A model generated the notes under the pieces. The model was not told the origin of the DNA. It did not search any database and was given only the letters and a program-made list of their open reading frames with translations. From positions 785,073 to 849,072 of the forward strand of contig NZ_JAQPCG010000001.1 in the NCBI RefSeq assembly GCF_028464145.1: a DNA stretch of 64,000 nucleotides, in the 5' to 3' direction. Positions 1 to 8,981 of the stretch are shown here, piece by piece. The position numbers and the translations under genes are program-made. The DNA comes from Maribacter sp. PR1. Lineage in GTDB: Bacteria > Bacteroidota > Bacteroidia > Flavobacteriales > Flavobacteriaceae. Each line of letters opens with the position of its first letter. Position 1 is the first letter of the stretch.

Positions 1-118
1 AGGAAACTTTTGGTTTATGTGAATTGTTATCCATATCTGAACAATAATGATTTGCCGTTGAAGAGATCAATAGTACTCCCAAGATTCCGATACCTAATAA
101 TGCACTTAATTTTTTCAT
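1..118 (-). CDS. N-terminus of an exported small protein (cut by window edge)
   Basis: Only the first 39 codons are visible; the rest lies left of the window. The start ATG is at 118 on the minus strand. The peptide begins MKKLSALLGIGILGVLLISS, a short basic start followed by a hydrophobic stretch, which is a typical Sec signal peptide; a cysteine at residue 26 is not in a good lipobox. The visible mature part is polar. The product is not recognised. It follows the terminator of the uronate operon, so it is probably transcribed separately. Confidence 0.55.
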   Translation of the reverse strand, partial: MKKLSALLGIGILGVLLISSTANHYCSDMDNNSHKPKVS

Positions 119-472
119 GATATTTATTTTTAAATTCTTAATTGTTTTATGATTAAAATACAGGACAAATGTAATATTGAAGGTCTGTTCTCTGTAGACT
201 TTCTAAGTGAAGTGACTGAAAATCAAACTGAAGCGACTTCATTGCAAGATGAAGCGAAACCAAATTTTTAAGTGGTAGTGATTATTTAAAATTTGGCCCC
301 TGATGGGATTACGAAAGAAACCAATAAAATGAAAAAACCTACTACAAAATCCGGTTAGAATTTTATAGTAGGTGAAGTAAATTATACGAAGCTTCGATGT
401 AGTTATGAACTAGGGTTTGGAAATACCCCAAAATCCAAATTAAAGATCAAAACTTCGTTAATTGACCTGACC
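119..472. other. intergenic region downstream of the uronate operon
   Basis: This 354-bp stretch holds no convincing gene. It contains the operon terminator at 331-373 and, to its left, the upstream region of the partial gene starting at 118. Short AAGCGA-type repeats (around 229-257: GAAGCGACTTC, GATGAAGCGAAAC) are visible but have no assigned role. Confidence 0.5.
331..373 (-). terminator. intrinsic terminator of the uronate operon
   Basis: An inverted repeat with arms ACCTACTA (337-344) and TAGTAGGT (366-373), extended by AAAAT/ATTTT, is followed on the minus strand by a run of six T. It lies about 100 bp past the stop of the aldehyde dehydrogenase gene, the last gene of the minus-strand operon. 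Confidence 0.75.
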
Positions 473-2020
473 TTATATCGTTTTTTTAGTAAATTCTCCG
501 TCTACAAGTCTCCATACGTCCAAGGGATTGTTATTTTTAAGGACATCTGGCAGTAAATTTTGCGGATAATCTTGATAACAAACAGGGCGAACAAACCTTT
601 TTATAGCATTGGTACCAACAGATGTTGAACTCGGTGCCGTGGTAGCCGGGAAAGGGCCTCCATGTACCATGGAGTGACAAACTTCCACTCCAGTAGGATA
701 ACCGTTTACCAAGACGCGACCCACTTTTTGTTCCAATATCTCAAAAAGCTCAGCGTACTCCTTCAAATCTTCATCCGTACCATGTACTGTGGCTGTAAGG
801 TGACCATCCAACTCCCTTGCTGCTTTTAGAATTTCTTCTTTAGTTGAAGCTTCTACCAAAAGGGAAGAAGGGCCGAAATTTTCTTCGGACAATTTATTGT
901 TTTGAAGAAAGGCATCTATAGTGGTTTTAAAAACCTTGGACTTTACCCCAATCTGGTCACTTGGTTTTTTACCTTCTCCCAGTAGACTTAATTTTTCATT
1001 TTTGGCAAATTCCTCCAAACCACTATTATAAGCGGATTGTATTCCGGAAGTCAGCATAATGGCAGGTTCAGTACTATTGATTTGTTCCGAAAGTTCCTTC
1101 ATAAAAACTTCCGAATTTTCACTCTTTGAAAAAAAGCTTAGTCCTGGGTTTGTACAAAATTGACCAACACCCATATTTAGGGAATTAGCGTATCCTTGTG
1201 CCAATTGTTCTGCCTTTTCTTCCAAGGCACCCGGTAAAATAAACATGGGATTAGTGCTTCCCATTTCCGAAAAAACAGGAATTGGGACCGGACGTGAATT
1301 GGCATAATTGAAAATGGCCATACCTCCATTATAGGAACCTGTAAAACCGACCGCTTTTATATCTTCATGTTTTACAAGGTGCTCACCAACTTTTATAGAG
1401 GTACCTTGAACCAATGAGAATACTCCTTCGGGCAGTCCCATTTTCTTTATCGCATTCTGGATGGCCCCATAAATCATTTCCGTAGTTCCTGGATGAGCAG
1501 GATGTCCCTTATATACTACTGGACATCCGGCAGCCAAAGCAGATGCCGTATCACCACCGGCCGTGGAAAAGGCCAACGGAAAATTACTGGCCCCGAAAAC
1601 GGCTACCGGACCCAATGGAATTGACATATGTCGTATATCTGATTTTGGAAGAGGTTCCCTTTTAGGTTGGGCCAAATCTATTCTTGCATCTACCCAAGAA
1701 CCTTCCCTTACCACATTCGCAAATAACTTTAATTGATTCATGGTTCTTCCACGTTCTCCGGTAAGTCGTCCTAAAGGCAGTGCTGTTTCCAAGTGGCAAC
1801 GCTCTAATAATGCGTCTCCCAACGCATTAATTTCAATAGCTATTTGTTCCAGAAACTTGGCTTTCGTCTCGTTATCAATTTTTCTATACGTTTGAAAAGC
1901 ACTGGCCGCATTCTTTGCCGCTATATCTACATCTTGATCCGTAGAATTCTTGAATTCCCCGCGCAAAGTCTCACCTGTTGCTGGATTTATTGCTTGGTAG
2001 TAGTTTTTTTCGCTGCTCAT
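473..2020 (-). CDS. alpha-ketoglutarate-semialdehyde (2,5-dioxovalerate) dehydrogenase-like ALDH
   Basis: A 515-residue NAD(P)-dependent aldehyde dehydrogenase of the KGSADH branch, which oxidizes 2,5-dioxovalerate to 2-oxoglutarate. The catalytic Asn is in FGASNFP, the general-base Glu in FSEMGSTNP and the nucleophilic Cys in GQFCTNPG. I start at ATG 2020 (MSSEKNYYQ) because the frame open further upstream runs into uxaA and is not ALDH-like. It is the last gene of the uronate operon, 94 bp after uxaA. KGSADH normally serves the oxidative glucarate/galactarate or pentose pathways, and no dehydratase for those is next to it, so its exact substrate here is inferred only from family. Confidence 0.85.
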   Translation of the reverse strand: MSSEKNYYQAINPATGETLRGEFKNSTDQDVDIAAKNAASAFQTYRKIDNETKAKFLEQIAIEINALGDALLERCHLETALPLGRLTGERGRTMNQLKLFANVVREGSWVDARIDLAQPKREPLPKSDIRHMSIPLGPVAVFGASNFPLAFSTAGGDTASALAAGCPVVYKGHPAHPGTTEMIYGAIQNAIKKMGLPEGVFSLVQGTSIKVGEHLVKHEDIKAVGFTGSYNGGMAIFNYANSRPVPIPVFSEMGSTNPMFILPGALEEKAEQLAQGYANSLNMGVGQFCTNPGLSFFSKSENSEVFMKELSEQINSTEPAIMLTSGIQSAYNSGLEEFAKNEKLSLLGEGKKPSDQIGVKSKVFKTTIDAFLQNNKLSEENFGPSSLLVEASTKEEILKAARELDGHLTATVHGTDEDLKEYAELFEILEQKVGRVLVNGYPTGVEVCHSMVHGGPFPATTAPSSTSVGTNAIKRFVRPVCYQDYPQNLLPDVLKNNNPLDVWRLVDGEFTKKTI

Positions 2021-2114
2021 TGTATTTGCTTTTTCTGGTAAAATTTTTATGTACCTTAAAATTACGGAATGTAGTAAAGTTAACCTCGATTTTAAACAAC
2101 TATTTAGTCCTTTT

Positions 2115-3731
2115 TCAAAGGGAAACGCCGCGCTTCCAAGGAATAAAATCATCTTGTCCCAATTGGTCCGCCTTAGCAATTATTTCACCACTGGCCACCT
2201 TGATTACATTCTCCAAAATTACTTCGCCCATTTCCTCAATGGTTCTTTCTCCCCTAATAACCGCTCCGGTATCAATATCAATAATATCTGGCATTCGTTT
2301 GGCCAATTCCGTATTGGAGGACACCTTGAGTACAGGAGCTATAGGGTTTCCGGTTGGTGTTCCCAGACCTGTAGTAAAAACAACTACATTAGCCCCTGAG
2401 CCCACCATACCCGTTGTGCTTTCCACATCATTTCCAGGTGTACAAAGCAAGTTCAGACCAGGTTTGACCACATATTCCCCATAATCCAAAATAGCTTGAA
2501 TGGGTGAAGTTCCTCCTTTTTTTGCCGCTCCCGCGGATTTCATCGCATCGGTAATTAGTCCGTCCTTAATATTTCCAGGGGATGGATTCATGTCAAACCC
2601 CGAACCCACTTGTTCTGCCGAAGCCTCATAATCTTTCATCAACTGAATAAAACGTGAGGCATCCTCATCTTTCACGCATCGGTTTACCAATTCTTGTTCC
2701 ACACCACAGAGTTCTGGAAATTCCGATAGAATGGGTGAACCTCCTAACGCTGCCAAAATATCCGAGGCATACCCTAAGGCCGGATTTGCAGAAATCCCTG
2801 AAAACCCATCGGAGCCGCCACATTCCAATCCCATTTTTAGTTTAGAAAGCGGTGCAGGTTCTCTTTGAATCTTATTTGCTTCTTTTATTCCCTCAAAGGA
2901 TTCTTTAATGATGGTATTCAACATTCCCTCTATTGTTCCCATCTGTTGCTGTTCATAGACGAGCACCGGTTTTTGGAGATTGGAATCCAATGTATCCAAT
3001 GCTTCCTTTAGAAGGTTAATCTGTAAATTTTGACAACCCAAACTTAGCACGGTAGCACCTGCTACGTTCGGATTTTTAACATAGCCTGCCAATAATTTTG
3101 CCAAAGTTTGTGAATCTTGACGTATACCACCACAGCCCCCCTGATGGGTAATGAATTTGACCTCTATATTTTCAAAGGTTCTTTGGGTATTTTCCGAATT
3201 ATCATCGTTAAAACCTATATCGTTTCCATGGATTAGGTTACGTAATAATTGTCGCTGCTTACTTATCTTCCCTATAGCCAATTCCTTTTCGAAAGCTTCC
3301 TTTAAAATTTCGATATTTCTATTTTCACAGAAAACCAACGGAAAAAACAACCAAACGTTTTGAGTGCCGACTTGCCCATCAGGTCGGTGATACCCCATAA
3401 ATGTTCTGTCTTTCCATTTGGAAACATCCGGCGGGTTCCAGGAAAAGGTCTGAGTTTTCGCTTTTACAATAGCACTCTGATGCTTAACGTTTTCCGTGGT
3501 TAAAAGCCCTCCTTTATCAATTGTACTGGTCGCCTTACCTACTAAAACACCGTACATTATTATTTTATCCCCTTCCATTAAACTTTCCAGAGCTATTTTA
3601 TGCTTTGCTCTGGTATCCGAAAGCGTTACGATGTCCTCACCCTCAAAACGAATCTTTTCCCCTTTCGATAAATCCACAAGGGCAATCCCTACGTTATCCG
3701 TTTCCTGAACTTTTATCAATCTACGTTGCAT
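2115..3731 (-). CDS. uxaA: altronate dehydratase
   Basis: A 538-residue fused UxaA that dehydrates D-altronate to 2-keto-3-deoxygluconate. Residues 1-90 are the SAF-type domain; the rest is the GD/AH (galactarate dehydratase/altronate hydrolase) catalytic part with the family segments THQGGCGGIRQD, LGLECGGSDGFSG and PGNDVESTTGMVG. The length matches full-size family members. Its start overlaps the uxaB stop by 11 bp, which suggests translational coupling. Galactarate dehydratase is the nearest alternative, but the uxaB and uxaC neighbours favour altronate. Confidence 0.92.
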   Translation of the reverse strand: MQRRLIKVQETDNVGIALVDLSKGEKIRFEGEDIVTLSDTRAKHKIALESLMEGDKIIMYGVLVGKATSTIDKGGLLTTENVKHQSAIVKAKTQTFSWNPPDVSKWKDRTFMGYHRPDGQVGTQNVWLFFPLVFCENRNIEILKEAFEKELAIGKISKQRQLLRNLIHGNDIGFNDDNSENTQRTFENIEVKFITHQGGCGGIRQDSQTLAKLLAGYVKNPNVAGATVLSLGCQNLQINLLKEALDTLDSNLQKPVLVYEQQQMGTIEGMLNTIIKESFEGIKEANKIQREPAPLSKLKMGLECGGSDGFSGISANPALGYASDILAALGGSPILSEFPELCGVEQELVNRCVKDEDASRFIQLMKDYEASAEQVGSGFDMNPSPGNIKDGLITDAMKSAGAAKKGGTSPIQAILDYGEYVVKPGLNLLCTPGNDVESTTGMVGSGANVVVFTTGLGTPTGNPIAPVLKVSSNTELAKRMPDIIDIDTGAVIRGERTIEEMGEVILENVIKVASGEIIAKADQLGQDDFIPWKRGVSL

Positions 3732-5187
3732 GCCTTTTTGTATCTAGTTTTTTTGAATAGTTTTTGTATCCATTTTCAACACCCTCTTTTTCCAAACATT
3801 CCAATGCTATAACCACAGCTTTGGACAAACCTTGGACCTTGTTTAAGTCGGTCTCCCAGAAGGATACATTTCCCAATACGTGTTCCACTATTTGATTTAA
3901 ATCTTCCAATTGCCAAAGTTCCTTAAAGTAGGTAATAATGGTATCATCATCGTTTATGGGCAATTCCTTTCCTTTCCAGCTTCCTTTATAGAATCGAATC
4001 AAACAAGCAAAGGAAAATACAGTTCGTACAGGTAACTCGTTTTTTAAATGTACATACTTCAATAGACTTGGCAACACCCTTACCTTAAACTTGGATACTG
4101 TGTTTAGGGCAATGCTAGATAATTGATGCCTAATAAAGGGGTTTTTAAATCGATCAAATACGGCATTCGCAAAGGTCTCCAGCTCTTCTCTTTCCATGTC
4201 CAGGGTGGGAATGACCTCATCAAATATTAAAGAATGAACAAAGGAACCCGTTAAGGGTTTATCTATTGTTTCCTTTACGGTCTCATTTCCGTAAAGTATA
4301 GAAAAGGGCACCATCGCCGTATGTGCTCCATTCAATATCCTGACCTTCCTAGTCCTGTAAGGCTGCAGGTCGCCCACAATCCTAACATCCAAATCAGTTT
4401 TGTGAAAGGGAAGTTTTTCCTTTAAGCTCGAATTGCCCTCGATGACCCATAAAAAAAAGGTCTCCGCACTAACAATGAGTTGGTCTCTATATTCCAGCTG
4501 GCTATTATATATCTCAATTTGATCTTTTGGATAACCCGGTACAATTCGATCTACCAATGTATTGTGAAAGGAACAAGCATCTATAATCCAATTTTTAAAT
4601 CCTTCAGAAAGTTCCCAAAGCGATATATAGTCCAATATTATCCTTTTTAAAGTATCCGCGTTGTAATTAATAAGTTCACAAGGGATAATCGTTAGCCCCT
4701 TATTCTCATTTCCTTTGTAATGCTTATATCTTTCATACAGAAAACGGGTCAGTTTTGCAGGAAAAGAGTTAGGAGGTGACATCTGCAATGTATCTCCCTT
4801 ATCATAACTGATACCGGCCTCTGTAGTATTGGAAATTACAAATTCCAACTCCTCTTCTTTGGCCAATTCAAGGTACTCTTCAAAATGTAAATAGGGGTTG
4901 ACCCCTTTCACAATGTTGGAAATCAGTACTTTTTCTTGGGTTTCTTTTCCATTTTTTATTCCTTTTGTAAATAAGGTGTATAATCCATCTTGGGTATTTA
5001 AAAGGGGCACCATACCCTCTTCAATTGGCTGTACCACTGCTATCCCCGCATTAAAACCAAGTACCTCGTTTAATGTGTGAAAAGCAAAATCTACAAAGGC
5101 GCGTAAAAAATTACCTTCACCAAATTGAACCACCTTTATCGGTGATAATTTAGTATTGGAGATAGTATTTCTGTTTAAATCCTTCAT
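3721..5187 (-). CDS. uxaB: tagaturonate reductase (altronate oxidoreductase)
   Basis: A 488-residue mannitol-dehydrogenase-family oxidoreductase that reduces tagaturonate to altronate with NADH. The N-terminal Rossmann region carries VVQFGEGNFLRAFVDF, typical of UxaB, and the C-terminal helical domain follows. I use ATG 5187 (MKDLNRNTIS) rather than the upstream ATG at 5241, which would add 18 residues unlike the family. It lies between kdgA and uxaA in the operon. Fructuronate reductase (UxuB) is the related alternative; the fused uxaA neighbour and the absence of uxuA make UxaB more likely. Confidence 0.9.
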   Translation of the reverse strand: MKDLNRNTISNTKLSPIKVVQFGEGNFLRAFVDFAFHTLNEVLGFNAGIAVVQPIEEGMVPLLNTQDGLYTLFTKGIKNGKETQEKVLISNIVKGVNPYLHFEEYLELAKEEELEFVISNTTEAGISYDKGDTLQMSPPNSFPAKLTRFLYERYKHYKGNENKGLTIIPCELINYNADTLKRIILDYISLWELSEGFKNWIIDACSFHNTLVDRIVPGYPKDQIEIYNSQLEYRDQLIVSAETFFLWVIEGNSSLKEKLPFHKTDLDVRIVGDLQPYRTRKVRILNGAHTAMVPFSILYGNETVKETIDKPLTGSFVHSLIFDEVIPTLDMEREELETFANAVFDRFKNPFIRHQLSSIALNTVSKFKVRVLPSLLKYVHLKNELPVRTVFSFACLIRFYKGSWKGKELPINDDDTIITYFKELWQLEDLNQIVEHVLGNVSFWETDLNKVQGLSKAVVIALECLEKEGVENGYKNYSKKLDTKRHAT

Positions 5188-5273
5188 ACGTTTAAAGCAA
5201 GAAAAAAAGTTACCCGGAACAAATTCATAATCGTATCCCAAAAAATCAATATTGACATAAAGCTTTTAAGGAG

Positions 5274-5945
5274 TTATCTATTCCTTATGGTTTTGATAAG
5301 CTGTAAGGTTTCCGCAACATTTTTACGCAACCCATTAAAATCCTTGTTCGCCAAGACCTCTTTACTTATAAGCTTAGATCCCATACCCACACAGGTAACA
5401 CCCGCTTCGAACCAAGCTTTGAGATTACTCTCTTCCGTACTTACACCACCTGTGGGCATAACACTTGTCCAAGGTTGAGGACCTTTGATGGCCTTTACAA
5501 AACCGGGGCCGTAGGTAGAACCTGGAAAGAGTTTGATGATTTCACACCCAAGTTCCTCTGCTCTATTAATTTCTGTCAGGGTTCCGCAACCGGGTGACCA
5601 CATGACCTTCCTTCTGTTACAGACCAAAGCAATGTCTTCCCTAAGAGAAGGTGTCACAATAAAATTAGCGCCCATTTGCATAAACATACTGGCCGCCCCC
5701 GCATCGGTTATGGAACCTACGCCCATAATCATTCCGGGAAGTTCCTTAATAGCATATCTGTTTAGTTCCAAAAAAACTTCAAAAGCGAAATCTCCCCTTG
5801 CCGTGAACTCCATCAACCTAGCACCACCATCATAACAGGCTTTCATAACTTTTTTCCCTAAGTCGATATCTGGATGGTAGAATAAGGGGACCATTCCAGT
5901 TTCTTCCATTGCTGCTACAACTTCTAATCTTGTGTATTTTGCCAT
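5274..5945 (-). CDS. kdgA: 2-keto-3-deoxy-6-phosphogluconate aldolase
   Basis: A 223-residue class I aldolase that splits KDPG to pyruvate and glyceraldehyde-3-phosphate (also called Eda). The Schiff-base lysine is in CEIIKLFPGS, and the phosphate-binding MPTGGVS segment follows. Start ATG 5945 (MAKYTRLEVV) is chosen; a longer frame to 5996 would overlap kdgK and adds non-conserved sequence. It follows kdgK by 25 bp and precedes uxaB by 86 bp, completing the lower half of the uronate pathway. Confidence 0.92.
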   Translation of the reverse strand: MAKYTRLEVVAAMEETGMVPLFYHPDIDLGKKVMKACYDGGARLMEFTARGDFAFEVFLELNRYAIKELPGMIMGVGSITDAGAASMFMQMGANFIVTPSLREDIALVCNRRKVMWSPGCGTLTEINRAEELGCEIIKLFPGSTYGPGFVKAIKGPQPWTSVMPTGGVSTEESNLKAWFEAGVTCVGMGSKLISKEVLANKDFNGLRKNVAETLQLIKTIRNR

Positions 5946-5970
5946 AAAATTGATTCTTAGTTTAATTTGA

Positions 5971-7011
5971 TTATCTGGCGACCCTTCCGGAAGCATCGCC
6001 TCCCATTAGTTTTTCCACCTCACCCACGGTGACAAGGTTGGCATCCCCTTTTATGGTATGCTTCAGGCAGGATGCGGCCACTGCAAAATCTAGGGCCGCT
6101 TGGTCGTCCCCGGAATACTTCATTAGGCCATAGATGAGGCCGCCCATAAAGGAATCCCCACCGCCGACTCTATCCACAATATCGGTTATCTGATATTGGC
6201 GCGTCTCGTACATTTTCTTACCGTCCCAAAGCACGCCCGCCCATGTATTGTGTGAAGCCGATATGGAGCCCCTTAAGGTGGTTATCACTTTTTTTGCTTT
6301 AGGAAACTTCTCCATCATTTGTTTGCAAACGGAAAGGAATGCCTCCGCCTTTACATCCTGGCCGTCCTTATGTACGTCCAGTCCTTCCGGATGAATCCCG
6401 AAATGTTTCTCCGCGTCTTCCTCATTACCCAATATAATATCGCAGTATGAGGTAAGTTCCGTCATGATTTTTTCACGGTCTCCCCCATAGTTCCATAATT
6501 TAGCGCGGTAATTTAGATCCGTGGAGATGGTGATACCCCTTTCGTCGGCGGCCTTCACCGCTTCCAGACAAACATCCGCCGCACCCTGGGAAATAGCAGG
6601 AGTTATCCCCGTCCAATGAAACCAGCCGACACCGTTGAAAACGGCATTCCAATCGATCATTCCGGGTTTAATTTCGGCAATGGCCGAATGTGCCCTGTCA
6701 TAGACTACCTTAGAGCCCCTTGATACGGCACCGGTCTCCAAGAAATAGATTCCCAACCTATCTCCACCATATACTATTTTTTGGGTACCTACACCTCTTT
6801 TCCTCATTTCCATCAAGGCGCATTCCCCGATATCATTCTTGGGAAGCCGTGTTACAAAATCCACTGGCACACCATAATTTGCCAAGGAGACCGCTACGTT
6901 GGACTCCCCTCCACCGTAAACCACATCGAATTGGTTGGTTTGGGAGAACCTTAAAAACCCCGGGGGCGACAAACGGAGCATAATTTCTCCAAAAGTGACT
7001 ACTCTTTTCAT
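5971..7011 (-). CDS. kdgK: 2-keto-3-deoxygluconate kinase
   Basis: A 346-residue PfkB-family sugar kinase that phosphorylates KDG to KDPG. It has the N-terminal GGGESNVAVSLA substrate-binding motif and the C-terminal catalytic motif DRVGGGDSFMGGL with the catalytic Asp. It lies 20 bp after uxaC and 25 bp before kdgA, so kinase and aldolase are co-transcribed. Its codon use is somewhat more GC-rich than its neighbours, for which I see no other sign of transfer. Confidence 0.92.
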   Translation of the reverse strand: MKRVVTFGEIMLRLSPPGFLRFSQTNQFDVVYGGGESNVAVSLANYGVPVDFVTRLPKNDIGECALMEMRKRGVGTQKIVYGGDRLGIYFLETGAVSRGSKVVYDRAHSAIAEIKPGMIDWNAVFNGVGWFHWTGITPAISQGAADVCLEAVKAADERGITISTDLNYRAKLWNYGGDREKIMTELTSYCDIILGNEEDAEKHFGIHPEGLDVHKDGQDVKAEAFLSVCKQMMEKFPKAKKVITTLRGSISASHNTWAGVLWDGKKMYETRQYQITDIVDRVGGGDSFMGGLIYGLMKYSGDDQAALDFAVAASCLKHTIKGDANLVTVGEVEKLMGGDASGRVAR

Positions 7012-7031
7012 ACTATGAACAGATTTATTAT

Positions 7032-8435
7032 TTAAAAATTAAAATATTCCTTGGCGTTACGGTAACAGATATCCTGGACGACACCTCCCACCAATTCAAA
7101 ATCCTGTGGAATTTCACCTTTTTCCATTTCTTCACCAAAAAGGTTACAAAGTACTCTTCTGAAATACTCGTGGCGAGGATAGGACAGAAAACTTCGAGAG
7201 TCTGTCAGCATACCTATAAAGCAGCTAATAAGGCCCATATTGGAAAGTGCGTTCAACTGTTTTGTCATGCCATCCTTTTGGTCCAAGAACCACCAACCGG
7301 AACCAAATTGCATTTTACCCTTTATCCTTCCATCGTTGAAGTTTCCAATCATTGTTGCAAGGACCTCATTATCTGCTGGATTAAGATTATAGAGGATGGT
7401 TTTTGCCAAAACATCCCTAGTGTCCAAGGCATTTAAAAATCCGGACAAACTCTCTGCTTGCTTATAATCGCCAATAGAATCCCAACCAGTATCAGGACCT
7501 AACAATCGGTTCATCCTTGCATTGTTATTTCTCAATGCCCCCAAGTGGAATTGCTGTACCCAATTTCGATTATGATACTGTTCACATAGAAATAACAAAA
7601 GTGCTGTCTGAAACTTTTCACCCTCTTCAACCGTTATAGACTTATTTTCTCTTCTTTTTTGAAAAATGGCTTCAATTTCTTGGTCCGTATACGCCTTATT
7701 TGGCACATAACTTAGACCATGATCTGATAATTTACATCCGTTTTCCTCGAAATAATCCAAGCGTAAGGACAAGGCGTCGCATAGAGATTTAAAAGAGTCT
7801 ACCGATACTCCACTCACCTCGGATAAGCTATCAATATATCCCAAGTAATCCGGTTTTGAGATTAGTATCGCCCTATCCGGTCTAAACGCCGTACTTATTA
7901 TTACTGGGAAATCACTCATTCCCAGTTTTTCGTGATGCTCCAAGCTGTCCGTAGGGTCCTCGGTGGTGCAGACCACCTCCACATTCATTCTCTTAATGAG
8001 CTGCTGGCAACTAAATTCTGGAGTTCCTAATTTATGGGATGCCTCTTGGTAAACTTCATTGGCCGTATTCTCATTCAATAAAACATCAATATCAAAATAT
8101 CTTTTAAGCTCCAAATGCGTCCAATGGTATAAAGGGTTTCTAAGTGTATATGGAACCGTTTTAGACCATTGCCCAAACTTCTCACGATCCGACGCATTCC
8201 CCGTAATAAATTTTTCATCGATACCGAACGTACGCATAGCCCTCCATTTGTAGTGATCCCCATCGATCCAAACTTTGGTCAGATTTTCAAAAGTATGGTC
8301 GTTCGCAATTTCAGCGGGCGATAAATGGCAGTGGTAATCTATTATAGGCATATCGGCCGCATAGTTATGATACAACTCCTCCGCAAATTTGTTTTGTAAT
8401 AAAAATTTATCTGTTATAAAACTGGTTTTTACCAT
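7032..8435 (-). CDS. uxaC: glucuronate/galacturonate isomerase
   Basis: A 467-residue uronate isomerase of the amidohydrolase fold that converts galacturonate to tagaturonate (or glucuronate to fructuronate). The metal-binding IDYHCHLSP motif is at about residue 31, and the C-terminal LTDSRSFLSYPRHEYFRR segment is typical of UxaC. It is the first gene of the minus-strand operon, so the operon promoter should lie in 8436-8655. Confidence 0.95.
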   Translation of the reverse strand: MVKTSFITDKFLLQNKFAEELYHNYAADMPIIDYHCHLSPAEIANDHTFENLTKVWIDGDHYKWRAMRTFGIDEKFITGNASDREKFGQWSKTVPYTLRNPLYHWTHLELKRYFDIDVLLNENTANEVYQEASHKLGTPEFSCQQLIKRMNVEVVCTTEDPTDSLEHHEKLGMSDFPVIISTAFRPDRAILISKPDYLGYIDSLSEVSGVSVDSFKSLCDALSLRLDYFEENGCKLSDHGLSYVPNKAYTDQEIEAIFQKRRENKSITVEEGEKFQTALLLFLCEQYHNRNWVQQFHLGALRNNNARMNRLLGPDTGWDSIGDYKQAESLSGFLNALDTRDVLAKTILYNLNPADNEVLATMIGNFNDGRIKGKMQFGSGWWFLDQKDGMTKQLNALSNMGLISCFIGMLTDSRSFLSYPRHEYFRRVLCNLFGEEMEKGEIPQDFELVGGVVQDICYRNAKEYFNF

Positions 8436-8655
8436 AAAGTAAATTTTCTATGCATTCTTTTTTGTATCGTTACCGGTTTTTATTTTTCGTTTTTCCAAAT
8501 CATTTAGAGGTAAGTAAAATAAAAACAAATCATTTAAAAAACACTTCAAGTACTCTTTTTTAATAAAAAGTACCACGTTATTGATATTTCTATCCTTATT
8601 ACATTTTTTAATGATTCAAAAATCTAAATATACTTTCTTTCTGTAGAATTTAAGA
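8436..8655. promoter_or_regulatory. upstream region of the uronate operon
   Basis: AT-rich non-coding DNA in front of uxaC. It holds two exact copies of CAAATCATTTA (8496-8506 and 8526-8536), 30 bp apart or about three helical turns, and an interrupted inverted repeat GTACT...AGTAC at 8550-8573. A CCGGTAACG-like segment sits near 8467-8475 on the minus strand. These are candidate regulator sites; no consensus -7 box in the right orientation was found with certainty. Confidence 0.4.
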
Positions 8656-8751
8656 ATGTATGCTATTAGCGAAGATAAAATATATGAATTAGATAAATCT
8701 CAAGCTGAAATCGAGAATGCTATTGGCTTTATTAGAAGGAATAAAAAATAA
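8656..8751 (+). CDS. possible 31-residue small protein
   Basis: An ATG-started frame encodes 31 mostly charged residues (MYAISEDKIYELDKSQAEIE...) and ends right before the hairpin at 8754-8783, which could act as its terminator. No family is recognised. It lies on the chromosomal side of the tRNA-Asn junction. Chance occurrence is a real possibility; gene-like composition and the following hairpin are the only support. Confidence 0.3.
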   Translation: MYAISEDKIYELDKSQAEIENAIGFIRRNKK

Positions 8752-8753
8752 AA

Positions 8754-8783
8754 AAATCCAACCTAACTGAATAGATTGGATTT
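8754..8783 (-). terminator. original terminator of the tRNA-Asn gene
   Basis: Arms AAATCCAA (8754-8761) and TTGGATTT (8776-8783) form a hairpin followed on the minus strand by a long T-rich run. It sits 8 bp beyond the left 43-bp repeat, exactly where a terminator of the interrupted minus-strand tRNA would be. This supports reading 8792-8834 as the displaced tRNA end. Confidence 0.75.
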
Positions 8784-8791
8784 CTAAATTT

Positions 8792-8834
8792 GCTCCTCCT
8801 CTTGGGCTCGAACCAAGGACCCTCTGATTAACAG
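8792..8834. repeat. attL, left 43-bp direct repeat (displaced tRNA-Asn 3' half)
   Basis: Identical over 43 bp to 33037-33079. It equals the 3' half of tRNA-Asn on the minus strand, from the discriminator end through the whole 7-nt anticodon loop, and the identity stops at the loop edge. The chromosomal terminator follows at 8754-8783. Confidence 0.92.
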
Positions 8835-8846
8835 CGGTCGGATTAT

Positions 8847-8868
8847 TGAAACATATTGATATGTTTCA
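8847..8868. repeat. perfect inverted repeat inside the left end
   Basis: Arms TGAAACATAT and ATATGTTTCA, 10 bp each with a 2-bp centre, lie 12 bp inside attL. The position between the att core and the integrase gene fits a recombinase, excision-factor or repressor site. No counterpart is found at the right end. Confidence 0.55.
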
Positions 8869-8939
8869 GTTTATATTTAATTGATTATTAGTTAATTAAT
8901 AAAATTCAGTCTTTTTTAAACTGATTTGAAACCATATAT

Positions 8940-8962
8940 TTATGTGCAAATTATGTGCAAAT
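8940..8962. repeat. left copy of the terminal TTATGTGCAAA tandem repeat
   Basis: TTATGTGCAAA occurs twice in direct tandem, and the same tandem occurs in the same orientation at 32967-32989 near the right end. The location just inside both ends fits arm-type integrase or accessory-factor sites. It also lies just upstream of the integrase start. Confidence 0.7.
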
Positions 8963-8981
8963 TTTTATCTACCTTTAGAAT

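Noticed and set aside
2021..2179. N-terminal extension of the aldehyde dehydrogenase by 53 residues
   Set aside because: It overlaps uxaA and the extra residues are not ALDH-like; ATG 2020 gives a normal start.
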